Positions 15,996 to 24,829 of a DNA stretch of 63,380 nt are shown here, piece by piece (the first letter of the stretch is position 1; each line of letters opens with the position of its first letter). The notes below the pieces were generated by a model. The model was not told the DNA's origin, made no database searches, and worked only from the letters and a program-made list of their open reading frames with translations. A program made the translations under genes and the position numbers. This DNA comes from Nostoc spongiaeforme FACHB-130 (lineage in GTDB: Bacteria; Cyanobacteriota; Cyanobacteriia; Cyanobacteriales; Nostocaceae), in NCBI RefSeq assembly GCF_014698475.1, contig NZ_JACJTB010000042.1, forward strand, positions 1 through 63,380, written 5' to 3'.

Positions 15996-17060
15996 ATGAA
16001 AAACCCTGCAAACCAAGTTTATCCAGTTATTTGGCACAATGATTCCGTATCACTCATTGACCAAACCCGTTTACCTAATGAATACGCCTTTGTGGAAATT
16101 CATCGTAGTGAAGATATGGCACGGGCGATTAAAACGATGATTGTACGGGGTGCGCCGGCTATTGGGGTGGCTGCGGCTTACGGGATGTATCTGGGGGCGA
16201 GAGAAATTATCACCAAGGAACGCACTGAATTTTTAACCCAGCTAGAAAATATCGCGCAATTATTAGGCTCTACTCGTCCCACGGCGGTAAACTTATTCTG
16301 GGCAATTAGTCGGATGTTAAAAACTGCCCACACCACTGAGGGAAGCGTCGAAGATATCAAACAAGTTTTATTCCAAACCGCCCAAGCCATTAATGCAGAA
16401 GATTTGCAAACTTGTCAGGCGATTGGTGATCATGGTTTAACTGTATTGCCGAAAACACCCGAAAAGCTAACTTTACTGACTCACTGCAATGCAGGCGCGT
16501 TAGCAACTGCGGGTTATGGTACAGCTTTGGGTGTGGTGCGTTCTGCTTGGCGCGAAGGGCGTTTAGAAAAGCTGTTTGCTGACGAAACTCGTCCCCGCTT
16601 GCAAGGTGCAAAACTCACAGCTTGGGAATGTGTACAGGAAAATATACCTGTGACATTAATTACAGATAACATGGCCGCCCATTGTATGCAGAGGCGTTTA
16701 ATTCACGCTGTTGTTGTTGGTGCTGATCGCATTGCGGCTAATGGTGACACAGCCAATAAAATTGGTACCTATAGTTTAGCGATCGTGGCTAAAGCTCACA
16801 ATGTACCATTTTTTGTCGCTGCGCCTTTTTCCACCGTTGATTTTGCCTTATCTAATGGTAGTCAAATCCCTATAGAAGAACGTCACCCAGAGGAAATTTA
16901 TCAAGTTGGAGATACCAGACTCACCCCAGAAGGCGTAGATTTTTACAATCCAGCTTTTGATGTCACCCCAGCCGAGTTAATTACAGCCATCATTACAGAA
17001 AATGGAGCATTTGCATCTGGTGATTTAGCAAAGTACCAGTTAAAACAGTGTGTTAACTAA
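15996..17060 (+). CDS. mtnA: S-methyl-5-thioribose-1-phosphate isomerase
   Basis: A 354-aa MtnA of the methionine salvage pathway; it converts methylthioribose-1-phosphate into methylthioribulose-1-phosphate. Family motifs: [39 protein letters not shown] with the catalytic Cys, DNMAAHCM, and [18 protein letters not shown] with the catalytic Asp. The fold is that of eIF2B-alpha relatives, but these motifs separate MtnA from them. ATG 15996 is chosen; the open frame from 15900 overlaps tetR. It is followed after 17 nt by a retropepsin-like gene, with no obvious functional link. Confidence 0.93.
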   Translation: MKNPANQVYPVIWHNDSVSLIDQTRLPNEYAFVEIHRSEDMARAIKTMIVRGAPAIGVAAAYGMYLGAREIITKERTEFLTQLENIAQLLGSTRPTAVNLFWAISRMLKTAHTTEGSVEDIKQVLFQTAQAINAEDLQTCQAIGDHGLTVLPKTPEKLTLLTHCNAGALATAGYGTALGVVRSAWREGRLEKLFADETRPRLQGAKLTAWECVQENIPVTLITDNMAAHCMQRRLIHAVVVGADRIAANGDTANKIGTYSLAIVAKAHNVPFFVAAPFSTVDFALSNGSQIPIEERHPEEIYQVGDTRLTPEGVDFYNPAFDVTPAELITAIITENGAFASGDLAKYQLKQCVN

Positions 17061-17077
17061 CTATCATCACTGTTTTT

Positions 17078-18298
17078 ATGCAAATTACTATTCAGCCTCG
17101 GCGGAAAAAATACCAGACTCCAACCAACCAAAATTCCCACCGAAGCAAAAGCCTGCTTTCTCATTTATTTACAGCAGGCATTTTTTTCAGTAGTCTAGTT
17201 TCTTTGTTACCGACACCTGCGGCTGGTCAAGTTAATCTTGGACAGCAACTTTTACAAGAAGTCTCAAAATGTGCTGAGGCTAAAATTTCTGATCAACAGC
17301 TAATCAATCAAGCTGAATCAGAAGCTATCACAACAAAATGTGCTTTACAAATTCTCACTTTAACTTCAAATGGAGAGTTTCGCCCTGATGCTATTGAGCG
17401 CGTCACCGCTTTTATGGAAGCGGTTGGTGTGAAACTCCCGCAATCAACTAGTCAAGGACGAGCCAACATCAAATTGCAATTAGATAGTAAGAGTTCTGTG
17501 TTTAGAATTCCCGTCCGTATTGGCAGACAAACGCAAATTTTTATTTTAGATACTGGCAGTGGTCAAACAATTATCAATACTCAAATTGCTGAACAATTAG
17601 GTCTGAATAGTAAACCTATTCCCAATGGACTTTTAGAATATAAACCAGTTATTGGTAATAATTTCAAAAACCTAGAAGTTAAGACTCATATCTTACCAGG
17701 TTTAAGTGTAAATTCTGCTACTGTTTCTGGTCTTTATGGCTTAGAATTACCTACACCAGCCTTACCACAAGATATATCTGGAGTTTTAGGATTAGATTTT
17801 CTCAGTAAATTCGATGTTGTTCTCAATCCCAAAAAACAACAATTACAACTATTACCACCTTCTAATCCTGTTGCGGGTGCTATTCCTTTAAAGGGAACCT
17901 TTGGGATTTTAACGACTCAAGTTTACATTAACGGTCAAGGGCCTTTTAATTTTGTTTTAGATACAGGAGCTTATACAATCGCAGTTTCTAAATCTATCGC
18001 TCAAAAATTAAAAATTGACACTCGCAACGCCCAAACCGCAGAAGTATTCGGTTTAGGAGGACGGGAAACAGTTAAAAAAATTAAATTAAATCAACTCCAA
18101 ATTCAGCAACATCAAGTTACTGAAATTGATGCTGTTATTGTCGAGCAAAGTAATATTCTCAAACTTCCTGGTGTAGAAGGTATTATTGGACAAAACTTTC
18201 TCAATCAATATCAACAACACTGGCGCTTTGATAAACCCAATGCACTAGGAGTTGTGCAATCGGGAAGTTTAGTTTTACAAACTTTATTAATGGAATGA
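17078..18298 (+). CDS. Exported protein with two retropepsin-like aspartyl protease domains
   Basis: A 406-aa protein. A signal peptide (basic start, hydrophobic LFTAGIFFSSLVSLLP, cleavage near AAG-Q) is followed by two tandem retroviral-type protease domains. Domain one has D158 in FILDTGSGQT and the later GVLGLDFLSKFD. Domain two has D295 in FVLDTGAY and GIIGQNFLNQY. Each half supplies one DTG, so an intramolecular pseudo-dimer with a complete active site is plausible, as in pepsins. The DTGA form in domain two departs from the DTGS/T consensus. The stop codon is directly followed by a GTGCTGA repeat. Confidence 0.85.
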   Translation: MQITIQPRRKKYQTPTNQNSHRSKSLLSHLFTAGIFFSSLVSLLPTPAAGQVNLGQQLLQEVSKCAEAKISDQQLINQAESEAITTKCALQILTLTSNGEFRPDAIERVTAFMEAVGVKLPQSTSQGRANIKLQLDSKSSVFRIPVRIGRQTQIFILDTGSGQTIINTQIAEQLGLNSKPIPNGLLEYKPVIGNNFKNLEVKTHILPGLSVNSATVSGLYGLELPTPALPQDISGVLGLDFLSKFDVVLNPKKQQLQLLPPSNPVAGAIPLKGTFGILTTQVYINGQGPFNFVLDTGAYTIAVSKSIAQKLKIDTRNAQTAEVFGLGGRETVKKIKLNQLQIQQHQVTEIDAVIVEQSNILKLPGVEGIIGQNFLNQYQQHWRFDKPNALGVVQSGSLVLQTLLME

Positions 18299-18300
18299 AG

Positions 18301-18323
18301 AGTGCTGAGTTGAAAGTGCTGAG
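18301..18323 (+). repeat. GTGCTGA short tandem repeat after the retropepsin gene
   Basis: Two imperfect AGTGCTGAGT units begin 2 nt after the stop codon. They are the same heptamer family as at 39527 and 57557. The following 18324-18400 contains an ACAAACAAAGTCCGCC segment shared with the element at 19034-19191. Confidence 0.6.
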
Positions 18324-18526
18324 TACGGTAAAGCACCTAGCCCCAATGAATGGAATTCGTGGCTATACAAACAAAGTCCGCCCATGTGGACTCTTGTAAA
18401 ATCAAGCCAATAGTAACGCAAAACTATCACTTGGTGCGTTACGGCTAGATATTATTTTGTCTACATTGCCAAATCCTTACACAGCCGTAACACATCCTAC
18501 TTATACTTTATAAATAGACTCTAACT

Positions 18527-18997
18527 ATGAACAAACCTAGCTTCATCACTGGATTAATTATTTGTCTAATTTGGATTAGTGGTTGTACTAATTCCTCTAC
18601 AGAAGTTAGTCAAGAAACCCCGACAACTAAATCTGAAATTACCCAAAGCCCTAGCCCAATCTCTGAAGTGACTGCATCTCCTGAAGCAACTCCCACAACC
18701 GAAGTTGCGCCATCAGAAAACCCAGAAACATCGACAAAAGATTTACCAACTCTTGGTACAGTCAAAGAATTAGTCAACGGTGATTTATTGTGTTATGTCA
18801 CATTAATTGATGAGCAAGGAATTGAACGTCCGGTAGGCGCATCTTTTGAGATTTGTGCAGAATCAGCGAAATTTTTAAACAAAAAAGTGCGTGCATCTTA
18901 CACAATTGAATCGGTAAGTGATTGTCAAAGTGCTGAACCATGTGGCAAAACTAAAAAAGAATCAATCATTACTAAGATGGAAGTTTTGACTCAGTGA
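18527..18997 (+). CDS. Hypothetical lipoprotein
   Basis: A 156-aa protein with a lipobox: hydrophobic residues 7-18 then WISGC, Cys20 being the likely acylated residue. A Thr/Ser/Pro/Glu-rich flexible linker (about residues 21-78) leads to a compact C-terminal domain. That domain starts LGTVKELVNGDLLCYVTLIDEQG and contains four cysteines that could form disulfides. It is probably periplasmic and membrane-tethered. I recognise no named family. It stands alone between two repeat-rich intergenic regions. Confidence 0.75.
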   Translation: MNKPSFITGLIICLIWISGCTNSSTEVSQETPTTKSEITQSPSPISEVTASPEATPTTEVAPSENPETSTKDLPTLGTVKELVNGDLLCYVTLIDEQGIERPVGASFEICAESAKFLNKKVRASYTIESVSDCQSAEPCGKTKKESIITKMEVLTQ

Positions 18998-19033
18998 AAA
19001 ATATAGCTGATACCAATTCTATAAGAGCATATA

Positions 19034-19191
19034 AACCCCTCAGACTGAAGTCTGGGGCTATACAAACAAAGCCTGCCTCCGCAGGCTCAAAAGGCTTGAT
19101 TTTACCTTAGTCCGCGTGGTGCGCCAAGCGCAGCGCAAGCGCGATAGGCGGACTTTGTTTTTATAGCCGCGATTTTAATCGTCGGGGCTAG
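19034..19191. repeat. Cyanobacterial intergenic palindromic repeat (ACAAACAAAGCC type)
   Basis: The left end (CTGGGGCTATACAAACAAAGCC) and the right end (GGACTTTGTTTTTATAGCC...GGGGCT) are roughly complementary. The interior has GC hairpins (GCCTGCCTCCGCAGGC and CGCCAAGCGCAGCGCAAGCGCG-like). A shorter relative is at about 18340-18400. It has no coding potential. Confidence 0.6.
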
Positions 19192-19265
19192 GTGCAAGAT
19201 ATTTGTATACGCTTCTTCATATCGATTTGGTATGACCAAGGATGCGAAACTAATCTAGAGTATTC

Positions 19266-19439
19266 ATGTATAAAAAAACATTTAACCTAAAAACCTGGGC
19301 TATTCGTTTTGCTTGGGTTTTTGTGATTATTGGATTAGCATTTCTCTATTTATATCCCGTAATTAGTTGTAGAGTTTTACATGATCAAACTGCTTGTGAA
19401 ACTGAGAAGTGGCAGCAGCATAATTTACCCAATACTTAA
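19266..19439 (+). CDS. Small single-pass membrane protein, 57 aa
   Basis: An ATG-started frame of 57 codons begins MYKKTFNLKTWAIRFAWVF, then a strongly hydrophobic segment (VFVIIGLAFLYLYPVI), then a short polar tail with two cysteines (SCRVLHDQTAC). It overlaps the stop codon of the convergent ABC ATPase gene by 4 bases. Membrane topology and natural codon use support a real gene, but I do not recognise a family. Confidence 0.5.
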   Translation: MYKKTFNLKTWAIRFAWVFVIIGLAFLYLYPVISCRVLHDQTACETEKWQQHNLPNT

Positions 19440-20557
19440 TTTGATAATTCAGGAAATATTCTATCTCCAGTAATAGAATCAAAGATAAATAACTGAGTTA
19501 AATCTAATTGTAAGGATAAGCGATCGCCTACATTCACCCGCACATTTCCACCAAGCTGCACATTCAACAACACTGTCGAACCAGGTAAGCTGGCTCTAAT
19601 TAAAGTTTCTCTCCCCAAAGGCTCAACCACCTTCACATCTACCAGCAACTCTCCTACCTCTTCCTCTCCGTGTTCTCTGCGCCTCTGTGGTTCGTTAATA
19701 GAAATATGTTCTGGACGAATACCTAAATCATAACTTTGCCCTGGACGCAGTTGTAATGTTTCCCTGACAACTTCGGGAATTGCTATTAATTGTTCACCCA
19801 CATCAAAGCCATCATTGGTATATTTTGCTGACAAAATATTCATTGGTGGATTGCCTAAAAAAGTTGCCACCATTTGATTTGCTGGAAGCGCGTAAATGCT
19901 TTGGGGTTCGCCAATTTGTTGGATTCTCCCCCGATTCAGCACCACAATTTTATCAGCCAAGGTCATCGCCTCAACTTGATCATGAGTTACATAAACCGTG
20001 GTAATTCCTAACTCTTGATGGAGTTGTTTTAATTCGGCTCTGGTATCATCGCGCAATTGAGCATCTAAATTAGATAAAGGTTCATCTAATAAAAATACTT
20101 GTGGTTCACGGGCGATCGCTCTTCCTAATGCTACCCGTTGTTGCTGACCACCAGAAAGCTGTTTGGGTTTGCGATCTAACAAATGTTCCAACGAAAGCGA
20201 TCGCGCCACCGTCGCTACTCGTTCTTGAATAAGTTTCGCGTCCACCTTTCGCATCTGCAACCCAAAGCCGATATTTTCCGCCACCGTCATGTGCGGATAA
20301 AGGGCGTAGTTTTGAAACACCATCGCCACATCGCGCTGTCTGGCGGGGATGTTATTCATTAAGCGATCGCCTATAAATAGTTTGCCAGAAGTGGCAGTTT
20401 CTAAACCCGCGATCGTCCTTAAAATTGTCGATTTCCCACAACCAGAAGGCCCGACTAACACCCAAAATTCGCCATCGGGAATTTCAAAGCTAATATCTTC
20501 GATGGCGGTGACGTTATTAAACCGACGTTTAATTTCTTCAAGACGTACTTTAGCCAT
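19436..20557 (-). CDS. ABC transporter ATP-binding protein (UgpC/MalK type)
   Basis: A 373-aa nucleotide-binding subunit of a carbohydrate-type (CUT1) ABC importer. Walker A GPSGCGKST is near residues 36-44, then a Q-loop, the signature LSGGQQQR, Walker B VFLLDEPLSNLD and the H-loop in VYVTHDQVEAMTLAD. A C-terminal TOBE/MalK regulatory domain (about 240-370) includes LGIRPEHI. Permease and binding-protein genes are absent here, which is common in cyanobacteria where one ATPase serves several importers. The sugar or glycerol-phosphate substrate cannot be decided. Confidence 0.92.
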   Translation of the reverse strand: MAKVRLEEIKRRFNNVTAIEDISFEIPDGEFWVLVGPSGCGKSTILRTIAGLETATSGKLFIGDRLMNNIPARQRDVAMVFQNYALYPHMTVAENIGFGLQMRKVDAKLIQERVATVARSLSLEHLLDRKPKQLSGGQQQRVALGRAIAREPQVFLLDEPLSNLDAQLRDDTRAELKQLHQELGITTVYVTHDQVEAMTLADKIVVLNRGRIQQIGEPQSIYALPANQMVATFLGNPPMNILSAKYTNDGFDVGEQLIAIPEVVRETLQLRPGQSYDLGIRPEHISINEPQRRREHGEEEVGELLVDVKVVEPLGRETLIRASLPGSTVLLNVQLGGNVRVNVGDRLSLQLDLTQLFIFDSITGDRIFPELSN

Positions 20558-20644
20558 TATTTAATTTTGTCCTTTGTTATTTGTCATTTGTCACTTGTCA
20601 TTTGCCCTTTATTTTTATAACTAAGGAATAATGACTATTAACAA

Positions 20645-20797
20645 TTAACTATTTTCAGGCTGTTTAGTATTAGGTTCTAAACGAATCGTTGTCTGAGTAA
20701 AACTCTTACGTTCAGAGCCAAATTTTCTGACTCTTAAAATTTTTAAGTTATACTCTGAACGCAAATCATCTGCTATTTCTACCTTATGCTTATTCAT
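20645..20797 (-). CDS. Small antitoxin-like protein, 50 aa, probably truncated
   Basis: A short frame begins MNKHKVEIADDLRSEYNLK and continues LRVRKFGSERKSFTQTTIRLEPN before a stop. The layout recalls a short cyanobacterial antitoxin-like family that usually continues after the LEPD-like motif for 20-30 more residues, so this copy may be cut short. It lies downstream of the HicB-like gene on the same strand, separated by a palindromic element. The start has a weak AGGA upstream. The family link is from memory. Confidence 0.4.
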   Translation of the reverse strand: MNKHKVEIADDLRSEYNLKILRVRKFGSERKSFTQTTIRLEPNTKQPENS

Positions 20798-20826
20798 AGG
20801 CTGCTAATCCTACAGAAATTTTATTT

Positions 20827-20910
20827 TATTTGTGAAAATTGAGAGACTCAGATCCCCGACTTCTTTAAGAAGTCGGGGATCTTATTTTTCACGCATGATT
20901 TAGGATTGCT
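20827..20910. mobile_element. Family-II palindromic mini-element
   Basis: Central perfect hairpin GATCCCCGACTTC...GAAGTCGGGGATC (20851-20881), with partial outer arms ATTTGTGAAAA on the left and TTTTCACGCATGATTTAGGATTGCT on the right. It is the same family as 26499 and 50058. Its right end reaches into the HicB stop codon. It may also act as a bidirectional terminator. Confidence 0.75.
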
Positions 20911-21097
20911 ACAGTATTGTTTCATTACTTTCAGGTTCTAAACAAAGCTCAATGACCTCTTTAATATTGACCATTAACTCATCAATTGTTTCTCCTTGGC
21001 TATAACAACCTCTTAGCTGCGGGACTTCTCCGACATAATAGCCATCTTCATCCCGTTCAATAATGACGTAAAATTCGCGTTTGATGTTATTCCGCAT
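20909..21097 (-). CDS. HicB-like antitoxin, C-terminally shortened
   Basis: A 62-aa HicB-family protein with the partial RNase-H-like fold: REFYVIIERDEDGYYVGEVPQLRGC, then SQGETIDELMVNIKEVIELCL. Family members usually have about 8-12 more residues ending in a strand such as FxGVQ-like. This one stops at SNETIL because the stop TAG overlaps the terminal AGCAATCC of a palindromic element. No HicA toxin gene is adjacent, so it is an orphan. Confidence 0.8.
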   Translation of the reverse strand: MRNNIKREFYVIIERDEDGYYVGEVPQLRGCYSQGETIDELMVNIKEVIELCLEPESNETIL

Positions 21098-21137
21098 ACT
21101 TTAATTTTACGATTTTACTAATTTCATACTTCACACT

Positions 21138-21860
21138 TCATCCCTTATTCGTCCACGCCGGATGAGCAAATAAAGACGCAATAACTCGCACACCTCGCAG
21201 TTGATTAGATAAAGGTAAATGACCTTTTGGCGCACTCAAATCCCAAATAAAGCTATTAGGATAACGTGTCCAAGTATTCCCATTTTTCCAGGCGATTTTC
21301 GTCCAGAAATTATCCCAATTTTTGCCGAGGCTTAACCAAATTTCGCGCTGTACCGAAAAGCCAAATTTTCCTTCCGAATGAACTAACCACAAATTATTAA
21401 TGGTGTGTAAGTCAGTCACAGGGAAATTATCAATTTCCGTAAAATACAGCCATTTGCGCTTGACAGCCGTTGGCCCTGCTACTTCGCACATTTTCTCAAT
21501 AGTCATGCGATCGGCGGCTTGGAAGTCTTGAGCAGCAAGTAGCTGTTGTAAAGGTTTGTAATTGATCCCTGCGTCTGATTTTAGAGGTACAATGCCTTCA
21601 GGAAAATTTGTTTGGAGAAATTCTCTGGCGTTTGGTGCATCAGAGTTGTAAAGGACTTGGTAAGCTTTACCATCAATCCAAGTTGCTGGGGACTCACGAC
21701 GTTTCAATAAAAATTCCCTCAACACTTCCAATCCCTCGTTACCTAATTCGGCTAACTGTGGGATGATCTGTTGTTGGACTTGAAGAGACCCAGCGATTAA
21801 GCGTTGTCTGAGGGAGTCGATGTCATTAGCAGTGCCTGATACAATCATTGGGTCTGTCAT
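21138..21860 (-). CDS. gun4: GUN4 domain protein, activator of Mg-chelatase
   Basis: A 240-aa Gun4, which binds protoporphyrin IX and Mg-protoporphyrin and stimulates magnesium chelatase at the entry to chlorophyll synthesis. An N-terminal helical-repeat domain (about 1-85, LAELGNEGLEVLREFLLKR) is followed by the GUN4 core: INYKPLQQLLAAQDFQAAD, KWLYFTEIDNFPVTDLHTIN and WTRYPNSFIWDLSAPKGHLP. These match the porphyrin-binding greasy-hand region. ATG 21860 (MTDPM) gives the length of known Gun4 proteins; the frame continues to 21926 without a better start. It is not clustered with chlorophyll genes. Confidence 0.9.
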   Translation of the reverse strand: MTDPMIVSGTANDIDSLRQRLIAGSLQVQQQIIPQLAELGNEGLEVLREFLLKRRESPATWIDGKAYQVLYNSDAPNAREFLQTNFPEGIVPLKSDAGINYKPLQQLLAAQDFQAADRMTIEKMCEVAGPTAVKRKWLYFTEIDNFPVTDLHTINNLWLVHSEGKFGFSVQREIWLSLGKNWDNFWTKIAWKNGNTWTRYPNSFIWDLSAPKGHLPLSNQLRGVRVIASLFAHPAWTNKG

Positions 21861-22171
21861 GCCATTACTCGTGTTAGCGGTCAGTGAACAAGCGATCGCT
21901 ATCGTGGATTCTTGATGATGAAACACTGATAGCGAAAAGTAGTTTACTATTTTTGATCGTACAAAATTGCGTCAGTTTCACTTAATCCCCAAATGCTGTA
22001 AAAGGGGAATAGGGGGAAAATCTGCATATTGCGGGGCTAGAAGTTAGAGACGCTTAGGCTAGAACCCAAGCAAGATGAAGCATTAAGGCTGAAGGTGAAA
22101 TTTATATTTGATATTTCATACTTCAAACTTCATACTTCGTACTTTTTATGTTTTTCTGGAGTGTTGGAACT
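21861..22171. other. Divergent intergenic region gun4 / icd
   Basis: Gene-free and presumably bearing both promoters. Around 22100-22145 it contains CATACTTCAAACTTCATACTTC-type short direct repeats, also seen near 21120-21140. Nothing else was recognised. Confidence 0.4.
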
Positions 22172-23593
22172 ATGTACGAAAAGATTACCCCCCCGACTAG
22201 TGGATCAAAAATCACCTTTAAGAATGGTGAGCCAGTTGTGCCTGACAATCCAATTATCCCGTTTATTCGTGGCGATGGCACAGGTATTGATATCTGGCCT
22301 GCTACCCAAAAGGTACTAGATGCGGCGGTAGCTAAGGCGTATCAGGGTAAACGCCAAATCAGTTGGTTTAAGATTTACGCTGGTGATGAGGCTTGTGATT
22401 TATACGGTACTTATCAGTATTTACCCGAAGATACTCTGACAGCGATTAAAGAATATGGTGTGGCAATTAAAGGGCCTTTGACCACTCCTGTAGGTGGTGG
22501 GATTCGTTCTTTAAACGTGGCATTGCGGCAAATTTTTGACTTGTATGCTTGCGTGCGCCCTTGCCGTTACTATGCTGGTACGCCTTCACCCCACAAAAAC
22601 CCTGAGAAGCTAGATGTCATTGTTTATCGGGAAAATACTGAAGATATATATTTGGGAATCGAATGGAAACAAGGTAGTGAAATCGGTTCACGCTTAATTT
22701 CCATCCTCAACAAAGAACTGATCCCCGCCACCCCAGAACACGGGAAAAAGCAAATTCCCCTCGATGCAGGGATCGGGATTAAACCCATCAGCAAAACTGG
22801 TTCCCAGCGTCTAGTACGTCGCGCCATCAAACACGCCTTAACTTTGCCCAAACACAAGCAACAGGTAACGCTGGTGCATAAGGGTAACATCATGAAGTAC
22901 ACCGAAGGCGCATTCCGTGATTGGGGTTATGAACTAGCCACCAGCGAATTCCGTCAAGAGTGCGTTACAGAACGGGAATCTTGGATTTTAAGCAACAAAG
23001 AGAAAAATCCCAATATTTCCCTAGAAGACAACGCCCGTCAAATTGACCCTGGTTTTGATGCTCTTACCCAAGAGAAAAAAGCGCAAATTGTCAAGGAAGT
23101 GGAAACAGTTCTTAACTCAATTTGGGATAGCCACGGCAATGGCAAGTGGAAAGATAAAGTCATGGTCAATGACCGGATTGCTGACAGTATTTTTCAACAA
23201 ATCCAAACCAGACCAGATGAATATTCAATTCTGGCTACAATGAACCTCAACGGCGATTATTTGTCGGATGCAGCCGCCGCTATTGTTGGTGGTTTAGGTA
23301 TGGGGCCAGGCGCGAATATTGGTGATGCTTGCGCCGTTTTTGAAGCAACTCACGGTACAGCACCCAAGCACGCAGGCTTAGACAAAATTAACCCTGGTTC
23401 AGTGATTTTGTCTGGCGTGATGATGTTGGAATATCTGGGTTGGCAAGAAGCAGCCGACTTAGTTAAGAAAGGTTTAGGAGATGCGATCGCTAATGGTCAA
23501 GTCACCTACGATTTAGCAAGGTTAATGGAACCACCTGTAGAACCTCTCAAATGTTCTGAATTTGCCGACGCAATTATTCAACATTTCGGTTAA
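22172..23593 (+). CDS. icd: NADP-dependent isocitrate dehydrogenase
   Basis: A 473-aa isocitrate dehydrogenase producing 2-oxoglutarate, the carbon skeleton for ammonium assimilation and the nitrogen-status signal in cyanobacteria. Motifs: [35 protein letters not shown] with the substrate Ser, [36 protein letters not shown] and [18 protein letters not shown]. The insert near residues 255-300 is typical of the cyanobacterial enzyme. ATG 22172 (MYEKITPP) is preferred over the upstream ATG at 22148. A hairpin terminator follows. Confidence 0.95.
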   Translation: MYEKITPPTSGSKITFKNGEPVVPDNPIIPFIRGDGTGIDIWPATQKVLDAAVAKAYQGKRQISWFKIYAGDEACDLYGTYQYLPEDTLTAIKEYGVAIKGPLTTPVGGGIRSLNVALRQIFDLYACVRPCRYYAGTPSPHKNPEKLDVIVYRENTEDIYLGIEWKQGSEIGSRLISILNKELIPATPEHGKKQIPLDAGIGIKPISKTGSQRLVRRAIKHALTLPKHKQQVTLVHKGNIMKYTEGAFRDWGYELATSEFRQECVTERESWILSNKEKNPNISLEDNARQIDPGFDALTQEKKAQIVKEVETVLNSIWDSHGNGKWKDKVMVNDRIADSIFQQIQTRPDEYSILATMNLNGDYLSDAAAAIVGGLGMGPGANIGDACAVFEATHGTAPKHAGLDKINPGSVILSGVMMLEYLGWQEAADLVKKGLGDAIANGQVTYDLARLMEPPVEPLKCSEFADAIIQHFG

Positions 23594-23606
23594 TTTCCGT
23601 TAATTA

Positions 23607-23631
23607 TTAGGATGGGGTTTTCCCATCCTAA
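23607..23631 (+). terminator. Hairpin terminator after icd
   Basis: Perfect stem TTAGGATGGG (23607-23616) / CCCATCCTAA (23622-23631) with a GTTTT loop. It starts 14 nt after the icd stop and lies between convergent genes, so it may serve both. Confidence 0.65.
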
Positions 23632-23653
23632 AAGGACTGATGATTTTAAATTA

Positions 23654-24163
23654 CTAATCTTCAGCACCAGGTAATTGAATCAATTTTTCTGCAACAATTT
23701 TGGGTAATTCTTTTGATGAATAACTATAAGTCAAGAGTAAAAATTCTACAGCCTTGTGCATTAATTGTTGCCTATTGACTACATCAGCTAGTTGAAATTG
23801 GTTATATGTACCGTTCATAACTTCTAAACTAGCATCTGCGATCGCATCTTCAATTACTTCATCTTCTATTAAACTTTCCCATTCATCTTGATTGACATAA
23901 TAAGATTTTTTATTGTCTTTAATATTAATTTTTTGAATTTCTCGTACAGAGTTACGAATAGACGCAGACCAAGAATTTGTTAGTCGCTTTTCTACTTGAT
24001 TTTTAATTAAATGAATCAATAAAATTTTTAAATAAGATTGAATATTTCTCAGTATTGCCTGTCTACTCATCCCCTCTAACTCATCAACAATCGCCAAAGC
24101 ATCTTCGTAACGTCCTTGTAAAATACTATTTCTGAGGTCGGTTAATTCTTGTGTCATTTTCAT
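23654..24163 (-). CDS. DUF29 family protein
   Basis: A 169-aa helical, acidic protein resembling the cyanobacterial DUF29 family: LDELEGMSRQAILRNIQSYLKILLIHLIK, a central SWSASIRNSVREIQ with the conserved W-x-x-S-I, and acidic ESLIEDEVIEDAIADA. Function is unknown; the family is expanded in cyanobacteria and often lies near Uma2 or toxin-antitoxin-like genes. It is transcribed away from the adjacent Uma2 gene, so both may share the 52-bp divergent promoter region. Confidence 0.75.
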   Translation of the reverse strand: MKMTQELTDLRNSILQGRYEDALAIVDELEGMSRQAILRNIQSYLKILLIHLIKNQVEKRLTNSWSASIRNSVREIQKINIKDNKKSYYVNQDEWESLIEDEVIEDAIADASLEVMNGTYNQFQLADVVNRQQLMHKAVEFLLLTYSYSSKELPKIVAEKLIQLPGAED

Positions 24164-24215
24164 TAACCTCTAAGTCATAATATTAATCATATCCTGCCCA
24201 TAAGAATAGATAATT

Positions 24216-24764
24216 ATGGTAATCACACCAATTAAAGAAAATACCTCAACAAACTATTCCCTAGAAGATTGGCTGCAAAGTCCCCCAGAAGGTACAGAAT
24301 GGGTAAATGGGGAACTGCTGGAGAAAGAAGAAGTGACATTGAAACACAGCCGTATACAAGGAAATTTATACTTTTACTGGAGAAATTATAAAAACACTAG
24401 TGAACAAGGCGGTGAGGTTTATACAGAAGCACCTTGTCTGACTAACAAACAAGGTCGTCGTCCTGATGTGGCTTATCTTACCCCAGAACTGATGCAGCAA
24501 TTTGGAGAACCTGCGGTTTTACCGCAAAGTTTTCCTTTAATAGCTGAGATTATTTCCCCTACAGATTTAGCAGAAGATATGATTGCCAAATCTCAAGAAT
24601 ATTTGCAATCTGGTAGTGAAGAAGTTTGGTTAGTATTTCCTGAAAATAGTTGGATTATTATAATTACTAAAAATCAGCGACTCGTATTTATTGCAGGTGA
24701 AGTAGCCAGAACTCAAACTGTACTTCCAGGTTTTAATGTTGCGGTGAACGAACTATTAGGTTAA
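24216..24764 (+). CDS. Uma2 family (DUF820) restriction-endonuclease-fold protein
   Basis: A 182-aa Uma2 protein with the PD-(D/E)xK nuclease fold. The catalytic core is visible as the RRPDVAYLTPEL strand, then FPLIAEIISPTDLAEDM and the YLQSGSEEVWLVFPEN segment. N-terminal VNGELLEKEEVTLKHSRIQG is typical. The family is hugely expanded in filamentous cyanobacteria and its role is unresolved. A second family member follows 65 nt downstream in the same orientation. Confidence 0.88.
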   Translation: MVITPIKENTSTNYSLEDWLQSPPEGTEWVNGELLEKEEVTLKHSRIQGNLYFYWRNYKNTSEQGGEVYTEAPCLTNKQGRRPDVAYLTPELMQQFGEPAVLPQSFPLIAEIISPTDLAEDMIAKSQEYLQSGSEEVWLVFPENSWIIIITKNQRLVFIAGEVARTQTVLPGFNVAVNELLG

Positions 24765-24829
24765 ATCAGGTTGAGAGCAGTAAGAATTTTAATTATAATA
24801 AATACAACCCTTCAGTAGTGGATAAAATC

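Noticed and set aside
18998-19265. Structured ncRNA or riboswitch
   Set aside because: The hairpins match a dispersed cyanobacterial intergenic repeat; a shorter relative lies at 18340-18400, and no downstream gene fits riboswitch control.
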